From positions 421,501-485,500 of the forward strand of contig NZ_CP032707.1 in assembly GCF_003627995.1 (NCBI RefSeq): a stretch of DNA of 64,000 nucleotides. Reading direction: 5' to 3'. Below the pieces are notes generated by a model. The model saw only the letters and a list, made by a program, of their open reading frames with translations. It was not told where the DNA came from and made no database searches. Positions 43,998 to 51,876 of the stretch are shown piece by piece (the stretch's first letter is position 1; every line of letters begins with the position of its first letter). The translations under genes were made by a program, and so were the position numbers. This DNA comes from Brevundimonas naejangsanensis (GTDB taxonomy: Bacteria > Pseudomonadota > Alphaproteobacteria > Caulobacterales > Caulobacteraceae).

Positions 43998-44025
43998 CCT
44001 TGAAAACCTCACGACGGAGACAAGC

Positions 44026-44940
44026 ATGCTGACCCTCGCCGCCGCCCTGCTGCTCTCGCCGGTCTCGACGCCCGTCGAACTGGCCTCCAGCCCAGCGCCC
44101 CTGCACGGAACCCTGCTGACGCCCGAGGGCGAGACGCGCGCGGCCGCCGTCATCATCGCCGGATCCGGCCCGACAGACCGGGACGGGAACAGCCCCGTCG
44201 GCGTGACCGGCGGCGTCTATCGCCAGTTGGCCGAGAGCCTGGCCGAGCGCGGCGTGGCCACCGTCCGCTATGACAAGCGCGGCATCGCGGCCAGCGCCGC
44301 CGCCGCCACGGACGAGGCCAAGCTGACCTTCGACGCCCTGATCGACGACGCCCGCGCCTGGGCCCGGCTGACGGCGGAGCGGACCGGCCGTCCGTGCGTC
44401 TGGCTGATCGGCCACAGCGAAGGCGCCCTGATCGGCCAGGCCGCGGCGGCCGACAATCCCAAGGTCTGCGGCCTGGTGCTGCTGTCGCCGGTCGGAGAGC
44501 GGGCGGGCGCGCTGATCCGCCGCCAGCTGGGCGCCGGCCTGCCCGAGGCCATGAAGCCCGAGGCCTTCGCCGTCCTGGACGAACTGGAGGCGGGGCGCAC
44601 CGTCGCGAACCCGCCGCCCGCCCTGGCCGCCCTGTTCCGCCCCTCGGTCCAGCCCTATCTGATCTCCTACCTCGTCGTGGACCCCGAGGCCCTGATCGCC
44701 GACTACGACCGCCCGGTCCTGCTGGGCCACGGCGCCGCCGACATCCAGGTGCCGCCGTCCAATACGGAGCGCCTGGCCAAGGCTCAGCCCAAGGCCGAGG
44801 TGGCGATCTTCGACGGGCTGAACCACGTCCTGCGCCCGGCGCCGCTGGACCGCGCCGCCAACCTGGCGACCTATGGCGACGCCGCCCTTCCCCTGGGCGC
44901 CGAGGTCGCGCCCGCCGTGGCGGACTTCATCCTGAAGTAA
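44026..44940 (+). CDS. Exported alpha/beta hydrolase
   Basis: 304 aa, signal-like N terminus (MLTLAAALLLSPVSTPVEL). The nucleophile elbow is LIGHSEGALIGQAAA (Ser), oxyanion strand IIAGSGPTDRDGNS, the acid residue probably in HGAADIQVPP and the His in DGLNHVLRP. Serine aminopeptidase-like (S33) hydrolase of unknown substrate. It follows the sdpI-like gene by 28 bp and probably belongs to the same operon. Confidence 0.85.
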   Translation: MLTLAAALLLSPVSTPVELASSPAPLHGTLLTPEGETRAAAVIIAGSGPTDRDGNSPVGVTGGVYRQLAESLAERGVATVRYDKRGIAASAAAATDEAKLTFDALIDDARAWARLTAERTGRPCVWLIGHSEGALIGQAAAADNPKVCGLVLLSPVGERAGALIRRQLGAGLPEAMKPEAFAVLDELEAGRTVANPPPALAALFRPSVQPYLISYLVVDPEALIADYDRPVLLGHGAADIQVPPSNTERLAKAQPKAEVAIFDGLNHVLRPAPLDRAANLATYGDAALPLGAEVAPAVADFILK

Positions 44941-44971
44941 TCGCCCCTCTCCCCTTGAGGGAGAAGGAAAA

Positions 44972-45706
44972 TCAGTCGTCCAACTCCGCCCGCGCCTGTT
45001 CGGCCAGATCGAAGAAGCGGCGGCGGACTTCGGCGGCGAAGGGGTTGTCGTGTTCGATGGCGCGGAAGACCGCCGCGCTGTCGTGGCGCACCATGTCGAC
45101 GCCCTGCATGACGCGCTCGAAACTGGTCGTGGTCATGCGCGTCGGCAAGGGCTCCATCGCCAGCAGGACCTTGGCGATCAGATGGGTCAGGCCCTGCACC
45201 GTCGCCGCCTCGCGGTCGTGATCCTCGGGCGTGACGACGAAGACCTTCAGCCCCAGGGCCTTGCGGCAGAAGGCGGCGACGCGCCACGCCGCCTTGTCGC
45301 CGCGCACCGGGCAGACGGCGATGCGCAGGCCCGCGATGCCGTCCTTGCCGCTCTGGGGGCCGAACAGGGGATGGGTGCCGACGATGTCGACGCCCTCGGG
45401 CAGGCCGTCCAGCATGACCTTGGCCGGCTTCACCTTCACCGACCCGACGTCGAGGATCAGGGCGCCGGGCGTCACGTGCGGCGCGATGGCCGCCACCGTC
45501 TCGGCCAGCACGCCGACCGGCACGGCCAGCACCACCATCGGACAGGCCGCCGCCTCTTCCAGCGTCGTCAGCCGCGCCCGCCCCTCGCCGTCGCTTGCCG
45601 CTGGGTCGTGGGCGAGGATGTCGAACCATGGCGACAGATGCTTCGCCGTCAGCCGCCCGAAGGCGCCGAAGCCGATCAGGCCGAGTTGGGGCCGGGACTG
45701 GCTCAC
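44972..45706 (-). CDS. Prephenate/arogenate dehydrogenase
   Basis: 244-aa NAD(P)-dependent dehydrogenase of tyrosine synthesis. GLIGFGAFGRLTAKHL is the dinucleotide loop, and the catalytic/substrate region GTHPLFGPQSGKDGI matches the TyrA/arogenate dehydrogenase family; the C-terminal helical domain is somewhat short. The start overlaps the dihydroorotase stop by 4 bp, so both are co-transcribed. Plant-like arogenate preference is possible but not proven. Confidence 0.88.
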   Translation of the reverse strand: MSQSRPQLGLIGFGAFGRLTAKHLSPWFDILAHDPAASDGEGRARLTTLEEAAACPMVVLAVPVGVLAETVAAIAPHVTPGALILDVGSVKVKPAKVMLDGLPEGVDIVGTHPLFGPQSGKDGIAGLRIAVCPVRGDKAAWRVAAFCRKALGLKVFVVTPEDHDREAATVQGLTHLIAKVLLAMEPLPTRMTTTSFERVMQGVDMVRHDSAAVFRAIEHDNPFAAEVRRRFFDLAEQARAELDD

Positions 45707-47040
45707 CCCGCCAGCGTCTCCTGGAACCGCACCGGCTGGCCGTGGGCCTGGCCGATCAGTTCGCCGTCCTTCATCACCACGCGACCGCGCACGATGGTGG
45801 CCACCGGCCAGCCGGTCGCCTCGAAGCCGTCGAAGGGGGTCCAGCCGCAGCGCGTGGCCTGCTGATCGTGGGTGATGGTCTTCTTGGCCTTCAGGTCGAC
45901 GATGGTCAGGTCGGCGTCATAGCTGACGGCCATCCGTCCCTTGTTGGCGGTGCCGAACACCCGCTGCGCCCCGCCCGAGGTCAGGTCGATGAAGCGCTCC
46001 AGCGACAGCCGCCCATTGGCGACGTGCGTCAGCATCAGCGGCACCAGGGTCTGCACCCCCGGCATCCCCGACGGCGAGGCCGGATAGGGCTTGGCCTTCT
46101 CTTCCTTGGTGTGCGGCGCGTGGTCAGAGCCCAGCACGTCAGCCACCCCCTGTTGCATGCCCCACAGCCACAGGGCGTCGACGTGCTCCTGCGACCGGAT
46201 CGGCGGGTTCATCTGGGCGTAGGCGCCAAGACGTTCATAGGCTTCCGGCGCGACAAGGGTCAGGTGCTGCGGCGTGATCTCGACGGTGGCGACATCCTTG
46301 TGGAAGCGCAGGAACTCCATCTCATCCTTGGTCGTGACGTGCAGGACGTGGATGCGCGCGCCGGTCTCCTTGGCGAGGCCCACCAGGCGGCGGGTGGACA
46401 TGATGGCGCTCTCGGCGTCGCGGACTTCGGGGTGGCTGGTCCAGTCGCCGGTGCGGGCCAGGCTGCGGCGCTCGACCAGACGGTATTCGTCCTCGGAGTG
46501 GAAGGTGGCGCGGCGGCGCACGTTCGACAGGACCTTCCTCACCCCCTCGTCGTCGGCGATCAGCAGGTCGCCGGTCGAGGCGCCCATGAAGACCTTGACC
46601 CCGCAGCAGCCCGGCAGCCGCTCGAGATCGGCCAGATCCTCAGCGTTTTCATGCGTGCCGCCGACGTAGAAGGCGTGGTCGGTCCACATCCGGTCCTTCG
46701 CCCGCACCAGCTTGTCGGCCATGGTGTCGGGGTCGGTGGTGTTGGGGTTGGTGTTCGGCATCTCGAACACGGCGACGACCCCGCCCAGGGCGGCCGCGCG
46801 GCTGCCGGTCTCGAGGTCTTCCTTCCACTCCAGACCCGGCTCGCGGAAGTGGACCTGGGTGTCGATGACGCCGGGCAGGACGGTCAGGCCGGCAGCGTCG
46901 AATACTTCTCCGGCCGAGGCCTGGCTCAGGTCGCCGATGAAGGCGATGCGGCCGTCGATGACCCCCACGTCGGCCCGGCCGCGTCCGGCGTGGTTGGCCA
47001 CCTCGCCGCCCCGAACGATCAGGTCATAGGTCTGGGTCAT
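45703..47040 (-). CDS. pyrC: Dihydroorotase-family amidohydrolase
   Basis: 445-aa class I dihydroorotase-like enzyme of pyrimidine synthesis. Motifs: VIDTQVHFREPG (metal strand), EMPNTNPNTTD, GVKVFMGAS (carboxylated Lys), TFHSEDE, HVLHVTTKDE, GSDHAPHTKEEK (catalytic Asp). The first metal His of the usual HxH is Gln (TQVH), as in some alphaproteobacterial members. All other ligands appear present. Start MTQTYDLIV at 47040. No other pyr genes are adjacent, so a different cyclic amide substrate cannot be excluded. Confidence 0.83.
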   Translation of the reverse strand: MTQTYDLIVRGGEVANHAGRGRADVGVIDGRIAFIGDLSQASAGEVFDAAGLTVLPGVIDTQVHFREPGLEWKEDLETGSRAAALGGVVAVFEMPNTNPNTTDPDTMADKLVRAKDRMWTDHAFYVGGTHENAEDLADLERLPGCCGVKVFMGASTGDLLIADDEGVRKVLSNVRRRATFHSEDEYRLVERRSLARTGDWTSHPEVRDAESAIMSTRRLVGLAKETGARIHVLHVTTKDEMEFLRFHKDVATVEITPQHLTLVAPEAYERLGAYAQMNPPIRSQEHVDALWLWGMQQGVADVLGSDHAPHTKEEKAKPYPASPSGMPGVQTLVPLMLTHVANGRLSLERFIDLTSGGAQRVFGTANKGRMAVSYDADLTIVDLKAKKTITHDQQATRCGWTPFDGFEATGWPVATIVRGRVVMKDGELIGQAHGQPVRFQETLAG

Positions 47041-47143
47041 CGCGCGCATCTCTCCTGAGGTCCCGGCGCTTATGCGCGCTGGACGCTCGGGGACGCAAGC
47101 GGACGAGGTCAGAGCCCTTCCCCCATCGAGGGGTAAGGGAGCC

Positions 47144-48100
47144 TCAGGCTCCCCGTTCCGCCAGCAGCTTCTTCGCCGCCTTCAGCACCCGCTCATAGGG
47201 CAGGTCCATCATGTGCTGGATATGCTGGTTCAGGCGCGGGTCCAGTTCCTGGAACTCCTGCAGGCTGCGCGGGCCGCGCACGGCGACGCCGGTCCAGGGA
47301 CGCTTCAGCGTCTCGTCCGAAGGGCCGAAGACCGCCACCGCCGGCACGCCCGCCGCCACGGCAAGCTGGGTCCACAGGGAGTCGCCGCCCAGGTAGAGGT
47401 CGGCGCGCGACAGGGCCGCCGCCGTCTGCAGCCGCGTCAGCCGGCCCTGCAGCTCGATCACCCGCTCGCGCTTGACCGCCGAGCGGACGGTCTTGGCCGC
47501 GTCGCGGTCCGCCTCCTCGCCGACGATCATCAGACGCCCCCCGGCCAGCGGCCCGCCTTCGCCCAGCAGGGAGATGGCGACCTTGGCGTAGCGGTCGGCG
47601 GGCCAGCGCTTGCCGATCCAGTCGGCGCCCGGCCCGATCGCCAGGATCGGCCCGTCGCCCGGTGGGATCAGGGCGTCGGCGGCTTCCTGCGCATCGCGGC
47701 CGATGAACAGTTTCGGCGCCGGAATCTCGTCCAGTTGCAGCGTCCGCGCCGCCTGTTCGACCAGGTGCACGCCCGGCAGAACCTTGCCCTTCACCGCCCG
47801 GCGCTGACGCCGCAGCTTGCCCGACAGGGTCGAGCCGCGCATGTCGACCACCAGGCCCCAGTGGGTCTCGCGCACCTGGTTCCACAGGGCGATCCAGTCC
47901 CAGCGCCCGTCGCGGTCCAGGGTGATCAGCCGTTGCAGGCGCGGCAGGTCCGCGAACAGCGGCGCGCTGGCGGGCGAGCCGACGACGGTGAAGGTCGCCT
48001 GCGGTATGGCCTCGACCAGCTGGGCCAGCGCCCCCGACGACAGGACCGCCTCCTCGGCGTCCGCCTCGGCGATGTAGAGGATCGGGAAACGACCGTGCAT
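47144..48100 (-). CDS. Glycosyltransferase family 9 (heptosyltransferase-like)
   Basis: 318-aa GT-B enzyme. LAIGPGADWIGKRWPADRYAKV and the C-terminal LYLGGDSLWTQLAVAAGVPAVAVFGPSDE match the ADP-heptose:LPS heptosyltransferase family, in which these segments bind the nucleotide sugar. The donor and acceptor are not predictable. The canonical GGP/GDSG motif is GGDS here. Nearby genes give no LPS context. Confidence 0.85.
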   Translation of the reverse strand: MHGRFPILYIAEADAEEAVLSSGALAQLVEAIPQATFTVVGSPASAPLFADLPRLQRLITLDRDGRWDWIALWNQVRETHWGLVVDMRGSTLSGKLRRQRRAVKGKVLPGVHLVEQAARTLQLDEIPAPKLFIGRDAQEAADALIPPGDGPILAIGPGADWIGKRWPADRYAKVAISLLGEGGPLAGGRLMIVGEEADRDAAKTVRSAVKRERVIELQGRLTRLQTAAALSRADLYLGGDSLWTQLAVAAGVPAVAVFGPSDETLKRPWTGVAVRGPRSLQEFQELDPRLNQHIQHMMDLPYERVLKAAKKLLAERGA

Positions 48101-48300
48101 GGCGGGAGCCTAGCGGGATTCTCTACGCAATTCAGCGTAGATGCGATGAAGGCCGATCCCGCCCTCGCCGCCATCCCGAGGCCATGCGGCCGCCTGCGGG
48201 ATCCGAGCTCAATCCTAAGCTACACGACGGCCGCTGGGCCGTCCGCGATGACGGCCGGCAGACGGCTCGGCGATGACCGCTTACGACCCGTAGTCGACCT

Positions 48301-48681
48301 TCAATCGGTCTTCCGCAGGCGCACGGACGCAGAGATTCTGTCTGCGCGAGGCTGATCATTGGGCACTTCCAGGCTCCAGACCTGGACCTCACTTGGCCAA
48401 TCGTATGGTGCGGCGAGGAGTCGGCTCCGCGGTATCGACCTATTTGCGAAGTTGCCCACATACAGACCAGCGTATTGGACACCGCCACAAGTCACACTGA
48501 AGGTTTGAAAATCTAGCTTGACCCCATCTGTCGCCATCGCGCAGTCCGATGGAATATCAATGTCAAAAGCCATGCGTCCGTCATCTAGCATCGGACCAAT
48601 TTTCGGCTGCGCCGAGCAGCCCAACGCTACAAACATGAATGCGATGAGAACAGCAGAGTTCGTCGGGCGGACATTGTTCAT
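48301..48681 (-). CDS. Small orphan lipoprotein
   Basis: 126 aa; N-terminal signal with lipobox VALGC followed by SAQP, then a soluble domain containing FDIDIPSDCAMATDGVKLDF. No family recognised. AT content is higher than in the housekeeping genes and it is the first of three orphan genes interleaved with GTCCGC repeats. Confidence 0.6.
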   Translation of the reverse strand: MNNVRPTNSAVLIAFMFVALGCSAQPKIGPMLDDGRMAFDIDIPSDCAMATDGVKLDFQTFSVTCGGVQYAGLYVGNFANRSIPRSRLLAAPYDWPSEVQVWSLEVPNDQPRADRISASVRLRKTD

Positions 48682-48715
48682 GGAGTAACTTTAGCCCAGT
48701 GACGCTTCGAGCTAC

Positions 48716-48748
48716 AAATGCCCGCTTCCCACCCATCGCTGACATCGA
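48716..48748 (+). repeat. GTCCGC repeat (copy 3)
   Basis: AAATGCCCGCTTCCCACCCA followed by TCGCTGACATCGAC. Lies between two orphan genes. Confidence 0.55.
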
Positions 48749-48803
48749 CGGCGACGGCTCTCCGGCCTGGAGGCCAAGGTCCGTTTTCGGCGCCCATGTC
48801 CAA

Positions 48804-48834
48804 GACCGTTCTCGACCCTTAGCGGCTCTTGCGA
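48804..48834 (+). repeat. GTCCGC repeat (copy 4), degenerate
   Basis: GACCGTTCTCGACCCTTAGC followed by GGCTCTTGCG, overlapping the 3' end of the zinc-ribbon gene. Resembles the TTCGACCCTTAGCGGA variant at 31321. Confidence 0.45.
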
Positions 48835-49112
48835 GGGTCCGATTCCGGGCGAAGTGACCATTGGAAAGGCCAAATGTCGTCTTTCCGGCGTCCGCACCCC
48901 ACGCAGTTTTCAGGTGTCCGCAACCAAGGTGCGACGTAGCCCTTCCCTGTGTCCATGATGTGCTTTCGACAGCGGGGGCACCGAAGCGAGTTCCCCATCA
49001 CCATCCAGAAGAGCGGGCCGAGAAGAAGCAGCGGCCAGAAAAACTGCGCGAGAGCGACGCCTACAAGGAGAAGAGCAGCCGCACAGGCGAAGAGAGGGTA
49101 ATACCAGCGCAT
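48819..49112 (-). CDS. Membrane zinc-ribbon orphan protein
   Basis: 97 aa: two hydrophobic segments (YPLFACAAALLLVGVALAQ and WPLLLLGPLFWMVM) followed by a zinc-ribbon-like domain with LRCPRCRKH and CVGCGRRK (CPxC-x21-CxxC). Function unknown. Lower GC and repeat-flanked, like its neighbours. Confidence 0.6.
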   Translation of the reverse strand: MRWYYPLFACAAALLLVGVALAQFFWPLLLLGPLFWMVMGNSLRCPRCRKHIMDTGKGYVAPWLRTPENCVGCGRRKDDIWPFQWSLRPESDPRKSR

Positions 49113-49177
49113 TTAAGTCTGCCTCTTCAGATTCTGAGCGCTTACAGCGATCAACGTCCGCCTCCCATCCTCAAGCG

Positions 49178-49209
49178 AACTTCGCTTCCCGACCCGTTGC
49201 GGACGTTCC
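49178..49209 (+). repeat. GTCCGC repeat (copy 5)
   Basis: GAACTTCGCTTCCCGACCCG followed by TTGCGGACGTTCC. A second half-like unit, AACGTCCGCCTCCCATCC, lies just before it at 49153. Confidence 0.55.
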
Positions 49210-49865
49210 TACGGGATCGGCGTGTTGCTACGCCAAGTGAAGAAAGCGAGCAGCCCAGCGGCCGGACCGATAATCGCGATTAAGGGCCACCAGTCAGCAG
49301 CCAGCGGCTGCAATGGCAGTCCGGTTCCAAGTGCTAACGCTAGAATGGCAAGGGAGAACGTCGCGCTTGTGCCCACAAGCATCCAAGCGCCCCGAAGCCA
49401 TGGCCCGATATTTTTGGCGCTTTGAATTGCCCGCCTGGCGGCCAACCACGCCAGCGTGATTAGAGCGGCGGAAATCAGACCGTTCGTAAGCGCAAAGCGA
49501 AAGATCGGTTGCTGAACATTCAGCGGGCCCATAGTGCCCCACGCCAGAAAGCCAGCCAGTTTCAACCCACTGATAACTGCAAACCACGAGACGGGCACCA
49601 CTGCCGTTCGGGCAAGACTCAAAGTAGGAACTGGCTCGTCACTCCATGCGAGCATGCCAAGAGCAACCAGCAAGGTGGCCCCGCCTCCGATAGCGACCCA
49701 GTTAAGCGCAAGTTGAGGCCAGAACGGCAGATAGGGATTGAAGCCAGGGTAGTCGATCTGCGGAGAGCCGATCATCGGCGTCATATCAACGAGGCCGCTG
49801 ACCAAGAGGGCGCCGACCATCATCAAGACGGCCGAGATGAGTTTTCGAAGCGAGCGTCCCAACAT
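49209..49865 (-). CDS. Orphan integral membrane protein
   Basis: 218 aa with about six hydrophobic segments, start MLGRSLRKLISAVLMMVGAL, ending FFTWRSNTPIP. No family recognised. A weak GGGTCC-like start context only; the codon use is less GC-biased than surrounding genes. Confidence 0.6.
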   Translation of the reverse strand: MLGRSLRKLISAVLMMVGALLVSGLVDMTPMIGSPQIDYPGFNPYLPFWPQLALNWVAIGGGATLLVALGMLAWSDEPVPTLSLARTAVVPVSWFAVISGLKLAGFLAWGTMGPLNVQQPIFRFALTNGLISAALITLAWLAARRAIQSAKNIGPWLRGAWMLVGTSATFSLAILALALGTGLPLQPLAADWWPLIAIIGPAAGLLAFFTWRSNTPIP

Positions 49866-49899
49866 TTGCCTCTCCCCATTTTGGGGACAGCTTAGTTGC

Positions 49900-49934
49900 T
49901 AAATGTCCGCTAACCACCCTTCGCGGACGTTCAG
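49900..49934 (+). repeat. GTCCGC repeat (copy 6), best preserved
   Basis: AAATGTCCGCTAACCACCCT followed by TCGCGGACGTTCAGC: TGTCCGC and GCGGACG form an inverted repeat around an ACCACCCTTC centre. Upstream of the orphan membrane gene and of rnhB. Confidence 0.6.
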
Positions 49935-50005
49935 CGCGTCTGCTCCGCACCGACCGGACCATACACCCGCTTCCGCTGCGCCGAGGTTCGTGGCACTGAC
50001 GCGCG

Positions 50006-50653
50006 ATGAAGCCGCCTGAAGCCGCCGCCAAGATCGTTCGCCCCCTTCCCACCCTGATGCTGGAGCTTGAGGCCCGCGCGGCCTCGGGCGGGCCTGTCTG
50101 CGGCGTGGACGAGGCGGGGCGCGGCCCCTGGGCCGGGCCGGTGTCGGCGGCGGCGGTGATCCTGAACCCCGACGACCTGCCTCACGGCATCGACGACTCC
50201 AAGGCGCTGAACGAAAAGCGCCGCGCCGTGCTGGAGGTCGAGATCAAGGCCCGGGCGGTGGCCTGGGGCGTCGGCTTCGCCTCGGTCGAGGAGATCGAAG
50301 AGCTGAACATCCTGCACGCCACCGGCCTGGCCATGCGCCGCGCGGTCGAGGCCTTGGCCCATCCGCCGGTTCACGCCCTGGTGGACGGCAACTATCGCTT
50401 TCCCCTGCCCTGCCCGGTGACCACGGTGGTCGGCGGCGACGCCCTGTCCCTGTCGATCGCGGCGGCGTCGATCCTGGCCAAGACGGCGCGAGACCGGCTG
50501 ATGATCGAACTGGACGCCCAATATCCCGGCTACGGCTTCGCCAGCCACAAGGGCTACAGCGCCCCGGCCCACCAGAAGGCGCTGAAGACCCTGGGCCCCT
50601 GCCCCGCCCATCGGCGCGGCTGGAGCCCGATCAGGGCCCTGCTCGAGGCCTAG
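50006..50653 (+). CDS. rnhB: Ribonuclease HII
   Basis: Removes ribonucleotides and RNA primers from RNA:DNA hybrids. 215 aa; catalytic DEAGRG in [14 protein letters not shown], Asp in [10 protein letters not shown], and DGNYRFPLP and [13 protein letters not shown] in the later catalytic region. Length normal. The next gene converges with a 2-bp gap. Confidence 0.95.
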   Translation: MKPPEAAAKIVRPLPTLMLELEARAASGGPVCGVDEAGRGPWAGPVSAAAVILNPDDLPHGIDDSKALNEKRRAVLEVEIKARAVAWGVGFASVEEIEELNILHATGLAMRRAVEALAHPPVHALVDGNYRFPLPCPVTTVVGGDALSLSIAAASILAKTARDRLMIELDAQYPGYGFASHKGYSAPAHQKALKTLGPCPAHRRGWSPIRALLEA

Positions 50654-50655
50654 CG

Positions 50656-50790
50656 TCAGACGCCGAGGGCGCCGCCGACGAGCAATCCCAGAACGATGGC
50701 GACCACAGCCATCGCCAGAAGGATCATCCAAGTCGGCAGACCGGTGGAAGCCCGGCGATGGGACGGTGCGCGATGGCTCGGCATACTCAT
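50656..50790 (-). CDS. 44-aa single-pass membrane protein
   Basis: A short frame from ATG at 50790 (GGGTGGC just upstream could serve as ribosome binding site) to TGA at 50656. Sequence: basic N terminus MSMPSHRAPSHRRASTG, then one hydrophobic helix (LPTWMILLAMAVVAIVLGLL) ending VGGALGV. Fills the gap between rnhB and the methyltransferase on the methyltransferase strand. Unknown function; the charge pattern argues for a real membrane peptide. Confidence 0.5.
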   Translation of the reverse strand: MSMPSHRAPSHRRASTGLPTWMILLAMAVVAIVLGLLVGGALGV

Positions 50791-50826
50791 GCCACCCGTA
50801 ACCCGATCACCGCGAGAATGTTCCAC

Positions 50827-51867
50827 TCAGGCGGCCACGGGCAGGTCGACCGGCTGATCCGTCACGATGAACAGATATTCCACGTTCCGCAGGCGTCCGA
50901 CCGCCCCGACCTTCTCGCCCTTCAGATTGTGGATGCCGATGCGGGCGCCGACGTAGCGGGGACGCGGAATCTCGATCACCTGGACCCGGCCGCGCGCCGA
51001 CAGCATGGCGGTCAGGTCGTCCCGGCTCAGATAGCCCTCGTCGTTGAAGCTGACGATCAGATTCGGCGCCCGCAGCCGCTCGACGACGGTCTGCAGCGCC
51101 GGGCCGATGCCGGGCTTGGAGTTGAAGGCGCTCTTGCGCGTCCTCACGTCGACCCGCTTGCGCGCCACGCCGTAGGTCTGAGGCTTGTCCCACAGCACCA
51201 GGCTTTCCCAGCAGTGATAATTGCCCAGGTAGGAGTGCTGGTTATAGGGCGGGTCCAGATAGACGAGGTCGGCCTCGACCTCGGCCGCCACCTCCACCGC
51301 GTCCCCGCGCGTCGCCACGCACGGCCCCGCCGCCACGCCGGGCAGCAGGTCCGGCAGACGCAGCTCCAGCGGCTTCAAGGCGCGCGGCGCCCACTGCTTC
51401 ATATAGGCCATCTGCAGGCCCGCCGTGGAATCCACCCGGTCGGCCGCCTCCATCAGGGCCACCAGGACCACGGCCTTGAGCTCCGGCTCCAGCCCCATGG
51501 CCTCGATGCGCTCACGCATGGCGTCGATGCGGGCGCCGTTGTCGGGATGGAAGAAGCGGGCCTCTTCGCAATAGGTGCGGGTGAACCAGCCCGGGGCGGG
51601 CGCCACCCCCCGAAGCTCGGCCAGAACCGCCTCGGCCTTGTCCACCCAGCGCTCTCGGTCGGCCTGGACATAGGCGGTCGCGAGGGCGTGGGCATAGGCG
51701 TTGTGATCATTGGACCAGACGCGAAACCCCTCGCGCTTCAGCGCATGACCCACGCGCGCGGTGCCGGAAAACAGATCGCAGACCGTCCCCCCGTCAGGCT
51801 GGGCGGCCCGCACAGCGCCGATCACCTGGCCCAGAAGCGCGCGCTTTGAGCCGATGTATTTGATCAT
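50827..51867 (-). CDS. Solitary D12-class adenine-specific DNA methyltransferase
   Basis: 346 aa. The SAM-binding motif I is CDLFSGTARVGHALK (residues 30-44), the catalytic motif IV is LVYLDPPYNQHSY (DPPY at 205-208), and MIKYIGSKRALL is the standard D12 N terminus. Methylates adenine N6; recognition site unknown. No restriction endonuclease or specificity gene is adjacent, so it acts as an orphan methyltransferase. It is not the GANTC enzyme CcrM, which belongs to a different class. Confidence 0.9.
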   Translation of the reverse strand: MIKYIGSKRALLGQVIGAVRAAQPDGGTVCDLFSGTARVGHALKREGFRVWSNDHNAYAHALATAYVQADRERWVDKAEAVLAELRGVAPAPGWFTRTYCEEARFFHPDNGARIDAMRERIEAMGLEPELKAVVLVALMEAADRVDSTAGLQMAYMKQWAPRALKPLELRLPDLLPGVAAGPCVATRGDAVEVAAEVEADLVYLDPPYNQHSYLGNYHCWESLVLWDKPQTYGVARKRVDVRTRKSAFNSKPGIGPALQTVVERLRAPNLIVSFNDEGYLSRDDLTAMLSARGRVQVIEIPRPRYVGARIGIHNLKGEKVGAVGRLRNVEYLFIVTDQPVDLPVAA

Positions 51868-51876
51868 TCCGTCCCG

